Assembly (NCBI RefSeq): GCF_014193845.1
Contig: NZ_JACHZX010000010.1
Coordinates: 1-64,000, forward strand
Source of the DNA: Sphingomonas sp. BK345
GTDB lineage: Bacteria > Pseudomonadota > Alphaproteobacteria > Sphingomonadales > Sphingomonadaceae
Direction of reading: 5' to 3'
DNA length: 64,000 nucleotides
Position 1 is the first letter of the stretch, and every line of letters begins with the position of its first letter. Positions 35,336 to 43,419 of the stretch are shown here, piece by piece. A program made the translations under genes and the position numbers. The notes beneath the pieces are model-generated. The model made no database searches. It was not told where the DNA came from and saw nothing but the letters and a program-made list of their open reading frames with translations.

Positions 35336-36507
35336 CAGAACAGGCCGCGCAGGCCCGCCATGGCGCGCCCGAAGAAGCCCGCCTCGCCGACGTCGCGCGC
35401 CGCCACCAGCGGCATGCGCTGCTCGGGCAGGCCCGGCGCGGAGACGACGAGATCGGCGATGTGCGCGCCCTGCTTGATCGGCGCCTTGACCGGCCCGTCA
35501 TAGACGATCTTGCCCGACAGCTGCGGGCGCGTGCCCGATGGGACCGTCACCGCCAGTGCCTTAGGCGCGACCAGCTCGACCTCGCTCGAGTTGCCCAGCT
35601 GCACCGCCGCGGTGCCGACGGTCTTGCCCGCCTTCACCACCGGGCGCGCCTGCCACGCGCGGAAGCCCCATTCCATGAAGCGTACCGACTCCTGCGCGCG
35701 CTGGTTGAAGCTGGTCAGCCCGGCGAGCACCATCACCAGCCGGCGCCCGTTCTGCTCGGCCGAGCCGGTGAAGCCATAACCGGCCTCCTCGGTATGGCCG
35801 GTCTTGAGCCCGTCGGCGCCGGCGACGCGGCCCAGCAGCGGGTCGCGGTTGGCCTGGGTGATCGCGGCGCCCGCGCCCATGGTCTTGCCCCAGGTGAAAT
35901 CGCGGCGCGAGTAGAACTGCTTGTAGAGCTGCGGGAACTCGGTGATCGTCGCGGCGGCGAGCTTGGCGAGGTCGCGCGCGGTGACATAGGTGACGCCGCC
36001 GTCGGGCCAGCCGTTCGACGTGCCGAAATGGCTGTTGGTCAGCCCGAGCTTCTGCGCGTTCTCGTTCATCCGCTCGGTGAAGGCCTGCTCGGTGCCCGAG
36101 GCACCCTCGGCGATCACGACGCAGGCGTCGTTCCCGGACAAGGTGACGATGCCGTACAGCAGGTTCGCCACGGACACACGCTCGCCGACCGAGAGGAACA
36201 TGGTCGAGCCCGCCGCGGGGCCGTGCCAGCGCTGCCACGTCTCGGGGCGCACTTCATATTCGGTCGACAGCTTGACGTCGCCCGACTTGATCATCTGGAA
36301 GATGGTGTAGACCGTCATCATCTTCGCCATCGACGCGGGCGGCATGCGGCGATCGGCGTCCTTGGCGTAGAGGATCGCGCCCGAGGACAGGTCCTCCATG
36401 AAGGCGACCGGCGCGGGCGTGTCGAACTGCGGCGCCGCCGCCATGGCGGGATAGGCGACCGCGAGGACGGCGGCGGGCAGCGCGAGGACGGTCAGCAGCT
36501 TGGTCAT
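35335..36507 (-). CDS. dacC: D-alanyl-D-alanine carboxypeptidase (PBP5/6 type)
   Basis: Trims the terminal D-Ala from peptidoglycan pentapeptides. The 390-residue precursor has a signal peptide (LLTVLALPAAVLAVAYPAMA), SxxK at Ser59-Lys62 (SMAK), SGN in LSGNDACVV and KTG in LKTGHTEEAG. A C-terminal beta domain and a terminal amphipathic helix follow (AMAGLRGLF). The start at 36507 is chosen for the signal peptide over one 36 bases upstream. The dac letter is uncertain; the enzyme class is not. Confidence 0.93.
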   Translation of the reverse strand: MTKLLTVLALPAAVLAVAYPAMAAAPQFDTPAPVAFMEDLSSGAILYAKDADRRMPPASMAKMMTVYTIFQMIKSGDVKLSTEYEVRPETWQRWHGPAAGSTMFLSVGERVSVANLLYGIVTLSGNDACVVIAEGASGTEQAFTERMNENAQKLGLTNSHFGTSNGWPDGGVTYVTARDLAKLAAATITEFPQLYKQFYSRRDFTWGKTMGAGAAITQANRDPLLGRVAGADGLKTGHTEEAGYGFTGSAEQNGRRLVMVLAGLTSFNQRAQESVRFMEWGFRAWQARPVVKAGKTVGTAAVQLGNSSEVELVAPKALAVTVPSGTRPQLSGKIVYDGPVKAPIKQGAHIADLVVSAPGLPEQRMPLVAARDVGEAGFFGRAMAGLRGLF

Positions 36508-36571
36508 GGGGCGGAATCCGGTTCGATGGCAGGCGGGGGACATTGCGTGAATGCGCGTCGAGGCTCGCGCC

Positions 36572-37630
36572 CTAGCGCGCGATCGCGTCGGCGAGCAAGC
36601 CCACCGACAGCGCGTAGAAGTTGGAGCAATTATAGTCGAGGATGACGCGATAGTTGCTCGTCAGCAGGTAAGCGGGCGCGCCGGGGCCGTCGGGTTCGAT
36701 CAGCACCGCCTGCACCCGGTCGCCGGGCCAGCGCCCGTCGAGCGGTGCCAGACCGAGCGCGCGCCACTCCGCCATGCTGCGCCAGCCGCTGTGCCGCTCG
36801 AACACGCGCGGGCAGCGCGGCGACATCAGGCGATTGGCGACGCTCGCGCGCGAGAAGCTCGCGGGAACGCTGACCGCGACGCCCCACGGCTCGCCCGCGC
36901 GCCAGCCCGCCTGGGTGAAGTAATTACCGATCGAGGCGAGCGTGTCGGCCGAGGAGTTCCAGATGTCGATCCGCCCGTCGCCGTCGCCGTCGCGCGCGAG
37001 GCGCAGGTAGACCGAGGGCAGGAACTGCGGGTTGCCCATCGCGCCCGCCCAGCTGCCGACCAGCTGCGAGCGCGGCACGCCGCGATCGATCATCTTGAGC
37101 GCGGCGATCAGCTCGCCCTCGAACAACGGGCGGCGACGCCCCTCATAGGCGAGGCTCGCGAGGCTGCGCAGCAGGTCGAAATTGCCGGTGTAGGAGCCGT
37201 AGTTGGTCTCGTGCCCCCAGATCGCCACCATGATCTGCTCGGGCACGCCGGTCTCCGCCTCGACGCGCGCCAGCTTGGCGCGGTTGGCGGTGTACGCGGC
37301 GCGCCCGCGCGAGATTCGCGCGGTGTCGACGTGCGCGGCGCGATAGGGCGCGAACAGCGGGACCGGCGCGTTCGGGCGCGCCTCGGGCTGCTGCTGGTCG
37401 AGCGCGACGACGCGCGGGTTGAAGGTGAGCCCGGCGAGCGCGCTGTCTGCCGTAACCGGGCGCACCCCAGCGGCGACGGCGCGCGCGCGGACCTGCGCCA
37501 GATAGGTCTGGAAGCCCGACGCCTCGGCGTCCACCGCGGATGGCACGACGCCTTGCGCCGAGGAGGCGGGCGCGGCGAGCAGGAGGAGCGTGGCGGCGAT
37601 GCCGCGGGCGAGCGTTGCGACCGCTGTCAT
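36572..37630 (-). CDS. Lytic murein transglycosylase, MltB type
   Basis: Cleaves the MurNAc-GlcNAc bond of peptidoglycan with formation of an anhydro ring. The 352-residue precursor has a signal peptide (LARGIAATLLLLAAPASSAQ) and the catalytic Glu in IWGHETNYGSY. NPQFLPSVYLRLARDGDGDG follows as the SLT2/MltB body. No lipobox Cys is present, so it is periplasmic and soluble, like the MltB paralogues of alphaproteobacteria. 64 bases before dacC on the same strand, so both cell-wall enzymes are probably co-transcribed. Confidence 0.92.
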   Translation of the reverse strand: MTAVATLARGIAATLLLLAAPASSAQGVVPSAVDAEASGFQTYLAQVRARAVAAGVRPVTADSALAGLTFNPRVVALDQQQPEARPNAPVPLFAPYRAAHVDTARISRGRAAYTANRAKLARVEAETGVPEQIMVAIWGHETNYGSYTGNFDLLRSLASLAYEGRRRPLFEGELIAALKMIDRGVPRSQLVGSWAGAMGNPQFLPSVYLRLARDGDGDGRIDIWNSSADTLASIGNYFTQAGWRAGEPWGVAVSVPASFSRASVANRLMSPRCPRVFERHSGWRSMAEWRALGLAPLDGRWPGDRVQAVLIEPDGPGAPAYLLTSNYRVILDYNCSNFYALSVGLLADAIAR

Positions 37631-37727
37631 GGTCGGGGCGTTCTGGCACAGCGCGTCGGCGCGCGGAACCGCAAATCGAGCGAATCCTTGCACTCGCCGC
37701 GGCGTCGCGCTTAAGCGGGTCGCCTGC

Positions 37728-37817
<90 letters not shown>

Positions 37818-37941
37818 CCTGATCCGATCGCATCGCCATACTGAGGCTCGATCGAGATTGCCCACCCAAGCCACTGTATTCGCGCGACACTGCTCCGTCG
37901 GTGTCGACGTTCTTGTCGCGACCTAAGCGAGGAGACGGATC

Positions 37942-38124
37942 ATGGCACAGAAAGGTGCCGGCGGGAATCCCGGAGCGGTGACCGCCAAGGGCAGCGACGG
38001 GGCGCGCGGCAGCCTCGGCACCGAACGCGGTGGCGGTACCGGGACGGGCGCCAAGAAAGCGGCGACGAAGAAGAAGGATGCGGCCGAGTCTGACAACAGC
38101 GGCCAGAAAATCAGCGGCGCCTGA
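37942..38124 (+). CDS. Small basic Gly/Ala-rich protein, unknown
   Basis: A 60-residue protein rich in Gly, Ala, Lys and Ser, with a lysine cluster GAKKAATKKKDA. A strong Shine-Dalgarno AGGAG precedes ATG 37942 by 8 bases. Low-complexity and hydrophilic, perhaps nucleic-acid binding or a stress protein; no family recognised. It lies on the chromosomal side of the att fragment. Confidence 0.7.
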   Translation: MAQKGAGGNPGAVTAKGSDGARGSLGTERGGGTGTGAKKAATKKKDAAESDNSGQKISGA

Positions 38125-38146
38125 CGCCGGCGTCCCCGAAGGCGGC

Positions 38147-38174
38147 GGAGCCGGGCCATCGCTGACCCGGCTCC
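38147..38174 (+). terminator. Hairpin after the small basic protein gene
   Basis: Arms GGAGCCGGG (38147-38155) and CCCGGCTCC (38166-38174) form a 9-bp stem with a 10-base loop, 22 bases after the stop. No T-run follows, so factor-independent termination is uncertain. Confidence 0.45.
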
Positions 38175-38198
38175 CGCGCGCCTTGCGGCAGTGAACGA

Positions 38199-38243
38199 TG
38201 GCGCGCCCGGAACGATTCGAACGTCCGACCCTCAGATTCGTAG
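38199..38243 (-). other. tRNA-Arg(ACG) 3' fragment, integration (att) site
   Basis: On the minus strand the sequence runs from the anticodon loop CTACGAA through TCTGAGG, the variable region, T arm (GGACG, TTCGAAT, CGTTC), acceptor strand CGGGCGC, discriminator G and CCA. That is the 3' 45 bases of a tRNA-Arg. The 5' half is absent: upstream bases do not pair to form a D arm or anticodon stem. A crossover at the anticodon loop is the classic tyrosine-integrase target. The fragment's 5' side faces the integrase, so the element lies to the right and the intact tRNA should stand at its other end. Confidence 0.85.
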
Positions 38244-38353
38244 GGCGATAAAGCGCTATCCAGCAGCGTCCCAGAACATCCCTTTCTGGTGCGAATACAA
38301 CAACTTGAGCGTTCCGCACGTTCCCTGTATGTTCTAGGGTATCAGCACCCATT

Positions 38354-38370
38354 TGTTACCTAAGGTAACA
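38354..38370. promoter_or_regulatory. 17-bp palindrome, likely operator of the integrase
   Basis: TGTTACCT-A-AGGTAACA: two exact 8-base arms around one base, 34 bases before the integrase ATG. Position and symmetry suggest a repressor or excisionase site. A related TGTTACCTTAGG occurs inside the integrase gene near 38577. Function is inference. Confidence 0.55.
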
Positions 38371-38403
38371 GCATGGTGGCCGGAACGAACCAGGATCATA
38401 GCT

Positions 38404-39633
38404 ATGCCCAGCAAAGCTGTAGGTCTGACGGATGCTAAGATCCGCGGCCTTACCCCGCCCTCTTCCGGCCAAGTGGAACTGCTCGATCAACTCGTTGGCG
38501 GACTTCGTGTCCGTGTCGGCGCGTCCGGAGGCAAAACCTTCATCCTGCGCAAGCGCGTTGGAGGCTCTGTGCGGAATGTTACCTTAGGCCGCTTCTCGGA
38601 TGCGTTCACGCTGGCCGACGCCCGCAAGAAAGCTCGATCGTTGCTGATCGATCTTGAATCCGGAAAGGGGCTGCCCCAGCCGACCAGTAGCACCGCTGGC
38701 GCTGTCGGACGCCTCACCTTCTCCGTACTCTGGGGGCAATACCTTGAGCGTGCTGTACGGGGTAAAAAGAGGAGCGCCTCCGAGATTGAGCGCATCGGAA
38801 AGAAGTTCATCCTTCCACGTTTTGGCGATCGGCTGGCCGACACTATCACCCGCTCGGAGGTGACCGCGCTAGTCGAAGACGTCACCTACCGAGACGCGAA
38901 CAATCCGACGCCAAGAGCGGGGTTGGGAGTGCACCAACAGCTGAGCTCATTCTTCACTTGGGCGATGCCGAAGCTGGAAAAGCTACCAGCCAATCCATGT
39001 CGTGATGCGGGTCGCCCTCCCCTGCCAAAGGCTCGGGACCGCTTCCTCTCAGATGCAGAAATCCGGGTTTTCTGGCAGGCATGCGACGCTATGGGATGGC
39101 CGTTCGGACCTGGCTTCAAGCTGCTTCTCTTAACCGGTCAACGTCGCGGAGAGGTGTTCGACGCAGCCCGTTCCGAGTTTGACGGCGACACCTGGGTCAT
39201 CCCAGCCGCTCGAGCAAAGAACGGCAAAGCCCATATCGTGCCGCTTACCAAAAGCGCCAAGGCATTGATCGACGACCTTCCGGTGATGGATGGCTCCAGC
39301 AAGCTCTTTCCCGTCGCAGGTAATCCGGACGCTTCGGTCAACGGCTTCAGCAAAGGGCATCCGCGCCTCCTTCGGGAGATGGCCAAGATCATGAAGTTAG
39401 AAACGGTGGATCACTTCATCCTGCATGATCTGCGACGGACAGTCGCGACAGGCATGCAGCGCCTAGGAGTACCGATGCCCGTTACCGAAGCCGTTCTGAA
39501 CCACATCAGCGGCTCCCGATCGGGCATCGCAGGCGTCTATCAACGCTACGATTACCAGCGAGAAAAACGGGAAGCCTTGGAGAGCTGGGCTAGCGAGTTA
39601 AAACGGATCGTGGAAGAAGCAACGCCGAGCTGA
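38404..39633 (+). CDS. Tyrosine-recombinase integrase (P4/DUF4102 type)
   Basis: A 409-residue site-specific integrase. The N-terminal DUF4102-like arm-binding domain starts GLTDAKIRGLTPP, then a SAM-like core-binding domain (about 100-210), and a catalytic domain with Arg247 (LTGQRRGE), His341-x-x-Arg344 (HDLRR), His367 (LNHISG) and Tyr379 (VYQRYDY). All active-site residues are present, so it may be functional. Start ATG 38404 has AGGA 8 bases upstream. Base composition is clearly lower in GC than the genes to the left. It lies next to a tRNA-Arg fragment. Confidence 0.95.
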   Translation: MPSKAVGLTDAKIRGLTPPSSGQVELLDQLVGGLRVRVGASGGKTFILRKRVGGSVRNVTLGRFSDAFTLADARKKARSLLIDLESGKGLPQPTSSTAGAVGRLTFSVLWGQYLERAVRGKKRSASEIERIGKKFILPRFGDRLADTITRSEVTALVEDVTYRDANNPTPRAGLGVHQQLSSFFTWAMPKLEKLPANPCRDAGRPPLPKARDRFLSDAEIRVFWQACDAMGWPFGPGFKLLLLTGQRRGEVFDAARSEFDGDTWVIPAARAKNGKAHIVPLTKSAKALIDDLPVMDGSSKLFPVAGNPDASVNGFSKGHPRLLREMAKIMKLETVDHFILHDLRRTVATGMQRLGVPMPVTEAVLNHISGSRSGIAGVYQRYDYQREKREALESWASELKRIVEEATPS

Positions 39634-39908
39634 CCTCAGCAGCGCCGTTGCTCAAAAGCTTTACAGAATGATTGGCTATCGACAGCCGATAGAAATGTCG
39701 AACTTATCAAAGAAGCCCTGCTTTTTTCGTAAGATCATTTACCCTGTTGTCTTCTACGCAACCGGCGGATCGCGTCACAGACCGGATCATATCGGTGAAT
39801 CGCTTGATCTCCTTTAATCGAATCTGCGACATCTTTGATAAGTTTATGGACCCTAAAATAAGTTTATGGACCATAAACGGTGCCTTAGGCGCAGGTTGGG
39901 GACCGCGC
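39634..39908. other. AT-rich gap after the integrase, no convincing gene
   Basis: A 275-base low-GC stretch. It holds the repeat/operator sites at 39838-39878 and a hairpin CTATCG/CGATAG around 39677-39693. A 55-codon minus-strand frame (39707-39874) starts inside the repeats; I do not believe it is a gene. Confidence 0.6.
39838..39878. repeat. Two 15-bp direct repeats forming spaced palindromes
   Basis: ATAAGTTTATGGACC occurs exactly at 39838-39852 and 39858-39872, 20 bases apart (about two helical turns). The second copy sits in a perfect palindrome GTTTATGG-A-CCATAAAC (39862-39878); the first is an imperfect version. This is the geometry of cooperative operator sites. Confidence 0.75.
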
Positions 39909-40919
39909 TCAGATAGAGCCAGGAAGCGGTGCGGCCGGATTGACAAGACCGGCTTCGCGCAACTCCCGCCAGAAGTCGTCGGGCACGACCTCGTTCAGCG
40001 CGGTGGTGTCCTCGGCGATGCGCTGCGGCCGGCTCGCGCCGGGGATGACCGCGGCGACGGCGGGGTTGGCGAGCGAGAATTGCAGGCCGGCCGCCTTCAT
40101 GCTGATGTTGTAGCGATCAGCGATTGCCTTGATTGCGACGACCTTCGCAAGGATCGCAGGCGTGGCGGGGGCATATTCGAAGTTCGGGCCACCGACGAGC
40201 GCGCCCGAACTGTAGGGACCGCCAACTACGATGCCCAAGCCGCGCTCGGCGACCTTCGGCATTAGGCGTTCGAGCGCGCGGTCATGGTCAAGCAGCGTGT
40301 AGCGGCCGGCGAGCAGCGAGCTGTCGGGGCGCGGGCCGTCGAGATCGAGCAACAGCTCGACTGCCTCGACCCGGTTCACGCCCAGACCCCAGGCCTTGAT
40401 CGTGCCTTCGTCGCGTAGGCGATCGAGCGCCTTGAACGCGCCGGTGCGGGCCTCCTCGAACTTCGCCAGCCATTCGTCGCCGTAGAAGTCCTGCGCCACG
40501 TCGTGCACCCAGACGATGTCGATGTGATCGGTCTGCAGGCGCTTCAGGCTGTCCTCGATCGAGCGCAGCGTCGCGTCGTGCGAATAGTCGTTGATCACCT
40601 TGTTGGGTCGGCCATTGGCGAAGACGTCGCCCTTCTCGCCATTGGCGCGCGGGGCATCGTCGATCTCGTCGAGCACGATACGGCCGACCTTGGTGCTGAC
40701 CACATATTGATCGCGCGGCTTGCCTTTCAGCGCCTCGCCCATGCGGATCTCGGCAAGGCCGGCGCCATAGAAGGGCGCGTTGTCGAAATAGCGGATGCCG
40801 TCGTTCCAAGCAGCTTCGACGGTGGCGAGCGCTTCCTCCTCCGGGATCGCGCGAAACATATTGCCAAGCGGCGCGGCGCCGAAGCCGAGTTTGGAGAAAA
40901 GGATGTCCTTGAGGGCCAT
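39909..40919 (-). CDS. Aldo/keto reductase
   Basis: A 336-residue NAD(P)-dependent oxidoreductase. The catalytic tetrad is visible: Asp in YFDNAPFYGAG, Tyr in the same segment, Lys in VSTKVG and His in VWVHDV. The sequence is of the D-threo-aldose/pyridoxal dehydrogenase subgroup. Third gene of a minus-strand set with the ABM and DJ-1/PfpI genes; the divergent LysR gene is the probable regulator. Substrate not deducible. Confidence 0.92.
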   Translation of the reverse strand: MALKDILFSKLGFGAAPLGNMFRAIPEEEALATVEAAWNDGIRYFDNAPFYGAGLAEIRMGEALKGKPRDQYVVSTKVGRIVLDEIDDAPRANGEKGDVFANGRPNKVINDYSHDATLRSIEDSLKRLQTDHIDIVWVHDVAQDFYGDEWLAKFEEARTGAFKALDRLRDEGTIKAWGLGVNRVEAVELLLDLDGPRPDSSLLAGRYTLLDHDRALERLMPKVAERGLGIVVGGPYSSGALVGGPNFEYAPATPAILAKVVAIKAIADRYNISMKAAGLQFSLANPAVAAVIPGASRPQRIAEDTTALNEVVPDDFWRELREAGLVNPAAPLPGSI

Positions 40920-40948
40920 AACGATAATCCTTGTGTCGGTAATTGCGT

Positions 40949-41245
40949 TCAGGCGACCGCCGCAGGCGCGAGCGTGAAGGCGCTCCGCTCGGCGATGTCG
41001 TTAATGGTGGCGAGATAGGTCTGGAAGTGCGGGGATGCACGATGCGCTGCCACGGCGTCCGCATCTTCATAAAGCTCGTCGAGCAAGAACCGGCCCGGCT
41101 CGGCATGATCGGTCCAGAGATCGTAGCGCAGATTGCCGGGCTCGGATCGCGAAGGCTCGATCATGCCGTCGAGCAGGTCGTGCAGCGCGTCGGCCTTGCC
41201 GGGGCGAGCGGTGAGGATCGCGACGATCTTGATAGGGCTGGTCAT
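40949..41245 (-). CDS. ABM-domain quinol monooxygenase-like protein
   Basis: A 98-residue single-domain protein of the antibiotic-biosynthesis monooxygenase (dimeric alpha-beta barrel) fold. Signature elements are VAILTARPGKADALHDLL at the start and RFLLDELYEDADAVAAH in the middle. Such proteins can oxidise quinols or flavin-independent aromatics without cofactor. It lies 29 bases upstream of the AKR gene. Confidence 0.88.
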   Translation of the reverse strand: MTSPIKIVAILTARPGKADALHDLLDGMIEPSRSEPGNLRYDLWTDHAEPGRFLLDELYEDADAVAAHRASPHFQTYLATINDIAERSAFTLAPAAVA

Positions 41246-41324
41246 GGCGCTTATTCCTGCCTGGAATGGACGGGGGGGGGACGAGGCGGGGACGTCCGCA
41301 GCGCTCCACCGGTCATCCGGGTTC

Positions 41325-42119
41325 TCATGCCTGACGTGCGTCGAGCGCTTCGACCAGCGCCTTGGCGATCGGGTGGTCCGAACGAGGGTTTTGGCCGGTG
41401 ATCAACTCGTGGTCGATGACCACATGGGGCTCGAAGTCCGCCGTCGTCGTCTCTACCCTGCCGCCTGCGGCAGTCAGCGCCTGCGGCATGTCGAAGTACA
41501 TCTTGGCGTGAAGAATGTGTTCCTCAACCACCTTCTCCTCGGTCGCGGAGAAGATCGTCATGCGATAGCCGGCATAGGGCCAGCTGCGCGCCCATTCGCG
41601 CGCCTTGTCGTCGGACTCGGCCATCAGCGCGGCGCGAAAGGCTCGAGGATCGTTCATCGCGGCGGTTAGCGCGATCGGACCGCGGCAGAGGAGCGCGGTC
41701 GGCTTGGCCGTCCTGTGGAAGTGGCGTAGAACCTCGCCGGTCTCGTCGTCCTGCATGATATCGACCGCCGGGGCCTGTCCGCCGAGGAAGAAGACACCGG
41801 CATACTGGTCGAGCCCGCCATCGATGACTGAGCGGAGCGTCACCGGTGCGTTCATCGCGGGGCTGTTGTCGTAATAATCGCGAGCGGCGCGGTAGGCAGC
41901 TTCGTCATTTCCGAAATGCGCCGGCGCATCCGACGCGGCATCGATGGTCGGCTTCGCGCCATTCGGCATTGCGAGCACGACCTCATAGCCGGCGGCCTCA
42001 AGCGCCATCGCCGGGACGACCGTTTCGTTGAGATACTGACCCGTAGCGCCCCATTTGTTGCCCTGTACCTCGATGCGGGTCGCGTTGGAGCCGATCAGCA
42101 GAACCGTACCCTTGCTCAT
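41325..42119 (-). CDS. DJ-1/PfpI-family protein, glyoxalase III-like
   Basis: A 264-residue class I glutamine-amidotransferase-fold protein. The nucleophile elbow is TALLCRGPIAL, with Cys at the sharp turn. GGQAPAVDIMQDD, in the loop before it, and the C-terminal VVIDHELITGQNP block match the HchA/DJ-1 glyoxalase group, which destroys methylglyoxal. First gene of the minus-strand set. Start ATG 42119, with AGGAGG at 42125-42130 as Shine-Dalgarno. Confidence 0.88.
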   Translation of the reverse strand: MSKGTVLLIGSNATRIEVQGNKWGATGQYLNETVVPAMALEAAGYEVVLAMPNGAKPTIDAASDAPAHFGNDEAAYRAARDYYDNSPAMNAPVTLRSVIDGGLDQYAGVFFLGGQAPAVDIMQDDETGEVLRHFHRTAKPTALLCRGPIALTAAMNDPRAFRAALMAESDDKAREWARSWPYAGYRMTIFSATEEKVVEEHILHAKMYFDMPQALTAAGGRVETTTADFEPHVVIDHELITGQNPRSDHPIAKALVEALDARQA

Positions 42120-42142
42120 GGGAACCTCCTGTCATTCGATCT

Positions 42143-42159
42143 CGTCCGCATTCCGGACG
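42143..42159. promoter_or_regulatory. Inverted repeat in the LysR divergent promoter
   Basis: CGTCCG (42143-42148) and CGGACG (42154-42159) form a 6-bp dyad with a 5-base spacer, in the 117-base gap between the divergent DJ-1/PfpI and lysR genes. A LysR binding site is expected here; whether this dyad is it is unknown. Confidence 0.35.
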
Positions 42160-42236
42160 GTCAGGAGATGCGCTCTCGTCACTCATGGCAGAACTCTATT
42201 TCTTGGATTTTAGATATACGTGTGAGAGCATAACTT

Positions 42237-43160
42237 ATGCGCTACGATCTCAACCTGCTGCCGATCTTCGTGGCGCTGATGGAGGAGCGCAGCGTCACCC
42301 GTGCTGCGGAGCGTCTGGGCATGACGCAGCCCGCGCTATCCAACGCACTCGCGAGATTGCGCCTGATGCTGAAGGATCAGCTGTTCGTGCGCGCACGCTA
42401 TGGCATCCAGCCGACGCCGATCGCGTTGGAGCTAGCGCCGGGGATTGCTAACGCGCTGGCGAGCCTCGATGACGCAGTGCTCGGACAGCGGGACTTCGAT
42501 CCCGCCAGCGCCGAGCGGCTCTTCACGATCGCGCCGAACGGCTATGTCGAATTCGTGATCGTGCCGGCGCTGGTGGCGAGGCTCGCGCAGGTCGCGCCCG
42601 GGATCAAGTTGCGGCTAACGCCTTATGGCAACGACCTGACCGAGACCGGCGTCGTCTCCGGCACGACCGCAATGGTGCTCGGCCGCATCACCGATCCTCC
42701 GGACAATCTCGTGGTTCAGCATTTGATGGACGAGGCGCTGGATTGCGTGGTGCGCGCGGGGCATCCGGACATCGGCGGGGCGATCACCCGCGAACAATTC
42801 CAGGGCATGCGCCACGTCAACGTCGTGCCGCCAGGCCGGATGCGCGCCGGACTGTTCCAAGCGCTGGCACAGCAGCATTTGAAGCGCGAGGTCGCGCTGT
42901 CGGTCACCAACTTCTTCGCGGTCGCCGAAATGATTGCGGTCACCGACTATGTAGCAACGCTTCCCCGGCTAATCTGCCGCCGACTGGCGAAGGACCGGCG
43001 GCTGCGCATCCTGCCCGCGCCGGTCGATCTGGGCAGCTTTCCGGTAGAGATGGCCTGGCACGTCCGCTATCGTCACGATCCCGCCCACCGCTGGCTACGC
43101 TCAATCGTCTCGCAGGTGGCGGACAAACTAACAGCAAAGAAAAATCAAGGCCCTGACTGA
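42237..43160 (+). CDS. LysR-family transcriptional regulator
   Basis: A 307-residue regulator with an N-terminal winged helix (about 1-60, RSVTRAAERLGMTQPALSNALARLR) and a C-terminal substrate-binding domain. It is divergent to the DJ-1/PfpI-ABM-AKR set and probably controls it. The recognition helix TQPALSNALARL is classical (quoted in part). Inducer unknown. Confidence 0.93.
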   Translation: MRYDLNLLPIFVALMEERSVTRAAERLGMTQPALSNALARLRLMLKDQLFVRARYGIQPTPIALELAPGIANALASLDDAVLGQRDFDPASAERLFTIAPNGYVEFVIVPALVARLAQVAPGIKLRLTPYGNDLTETGVVSGTTAMVLGRITDPPDNLVVQHLMDEALDCVVRAGHPDIGGAITREQFQGMRHVNVVPPGRMRAGLFQALAQQHLKREVALSVTNFFAVAEMIAVTDYVATLPRLICRRLAKDRRLRILPAPVDLGSFPVEMAWHVRYRHDPAHRWLRSIVSQVADKLTAKKNQGPD

Positions 43161-43419
43161 AGATCGGCAGCGCTGATCGGTGTCACGTTGTTTCGCACGG
43201 AAGCGCTCAACTTACTTCTTAATGAACCACTCAGGACGCCGGTACCAATCCTTGTTTTGCGAACGGTCATCAGCAGCCGTCTGGATCCTATTGTCGGCAC
43301 GGCCTTCGGTCCAGTCGGCCATCTCGGCATTTCAGACGATTGCCGCCCCCCCCTACGCTCGGTCGGCTGAGATCATTTGCTTCATGTCCAGACGCTCGGC
43401 TTCGTGCGAGAAGAACGGC

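Noticed and set aside
38199..38290. A complete functional tRNA-Arg
   Set aside because: Only the 3' 45 bases fit; no D arm, anticodon stem or 5' acceptor strand can be paired from the flanking bases.
39707..39874. A 55-codon minus-strand frame starting in the operator-like repeats
   Set aside because: Start codon lies inside the palindrome, no ribosome site, no recognisable product.
39747..40265. Plus-strand frame running over the start of the AKR gene region
   Set aside because: Mostly antisense to the well-supported AKR gene.
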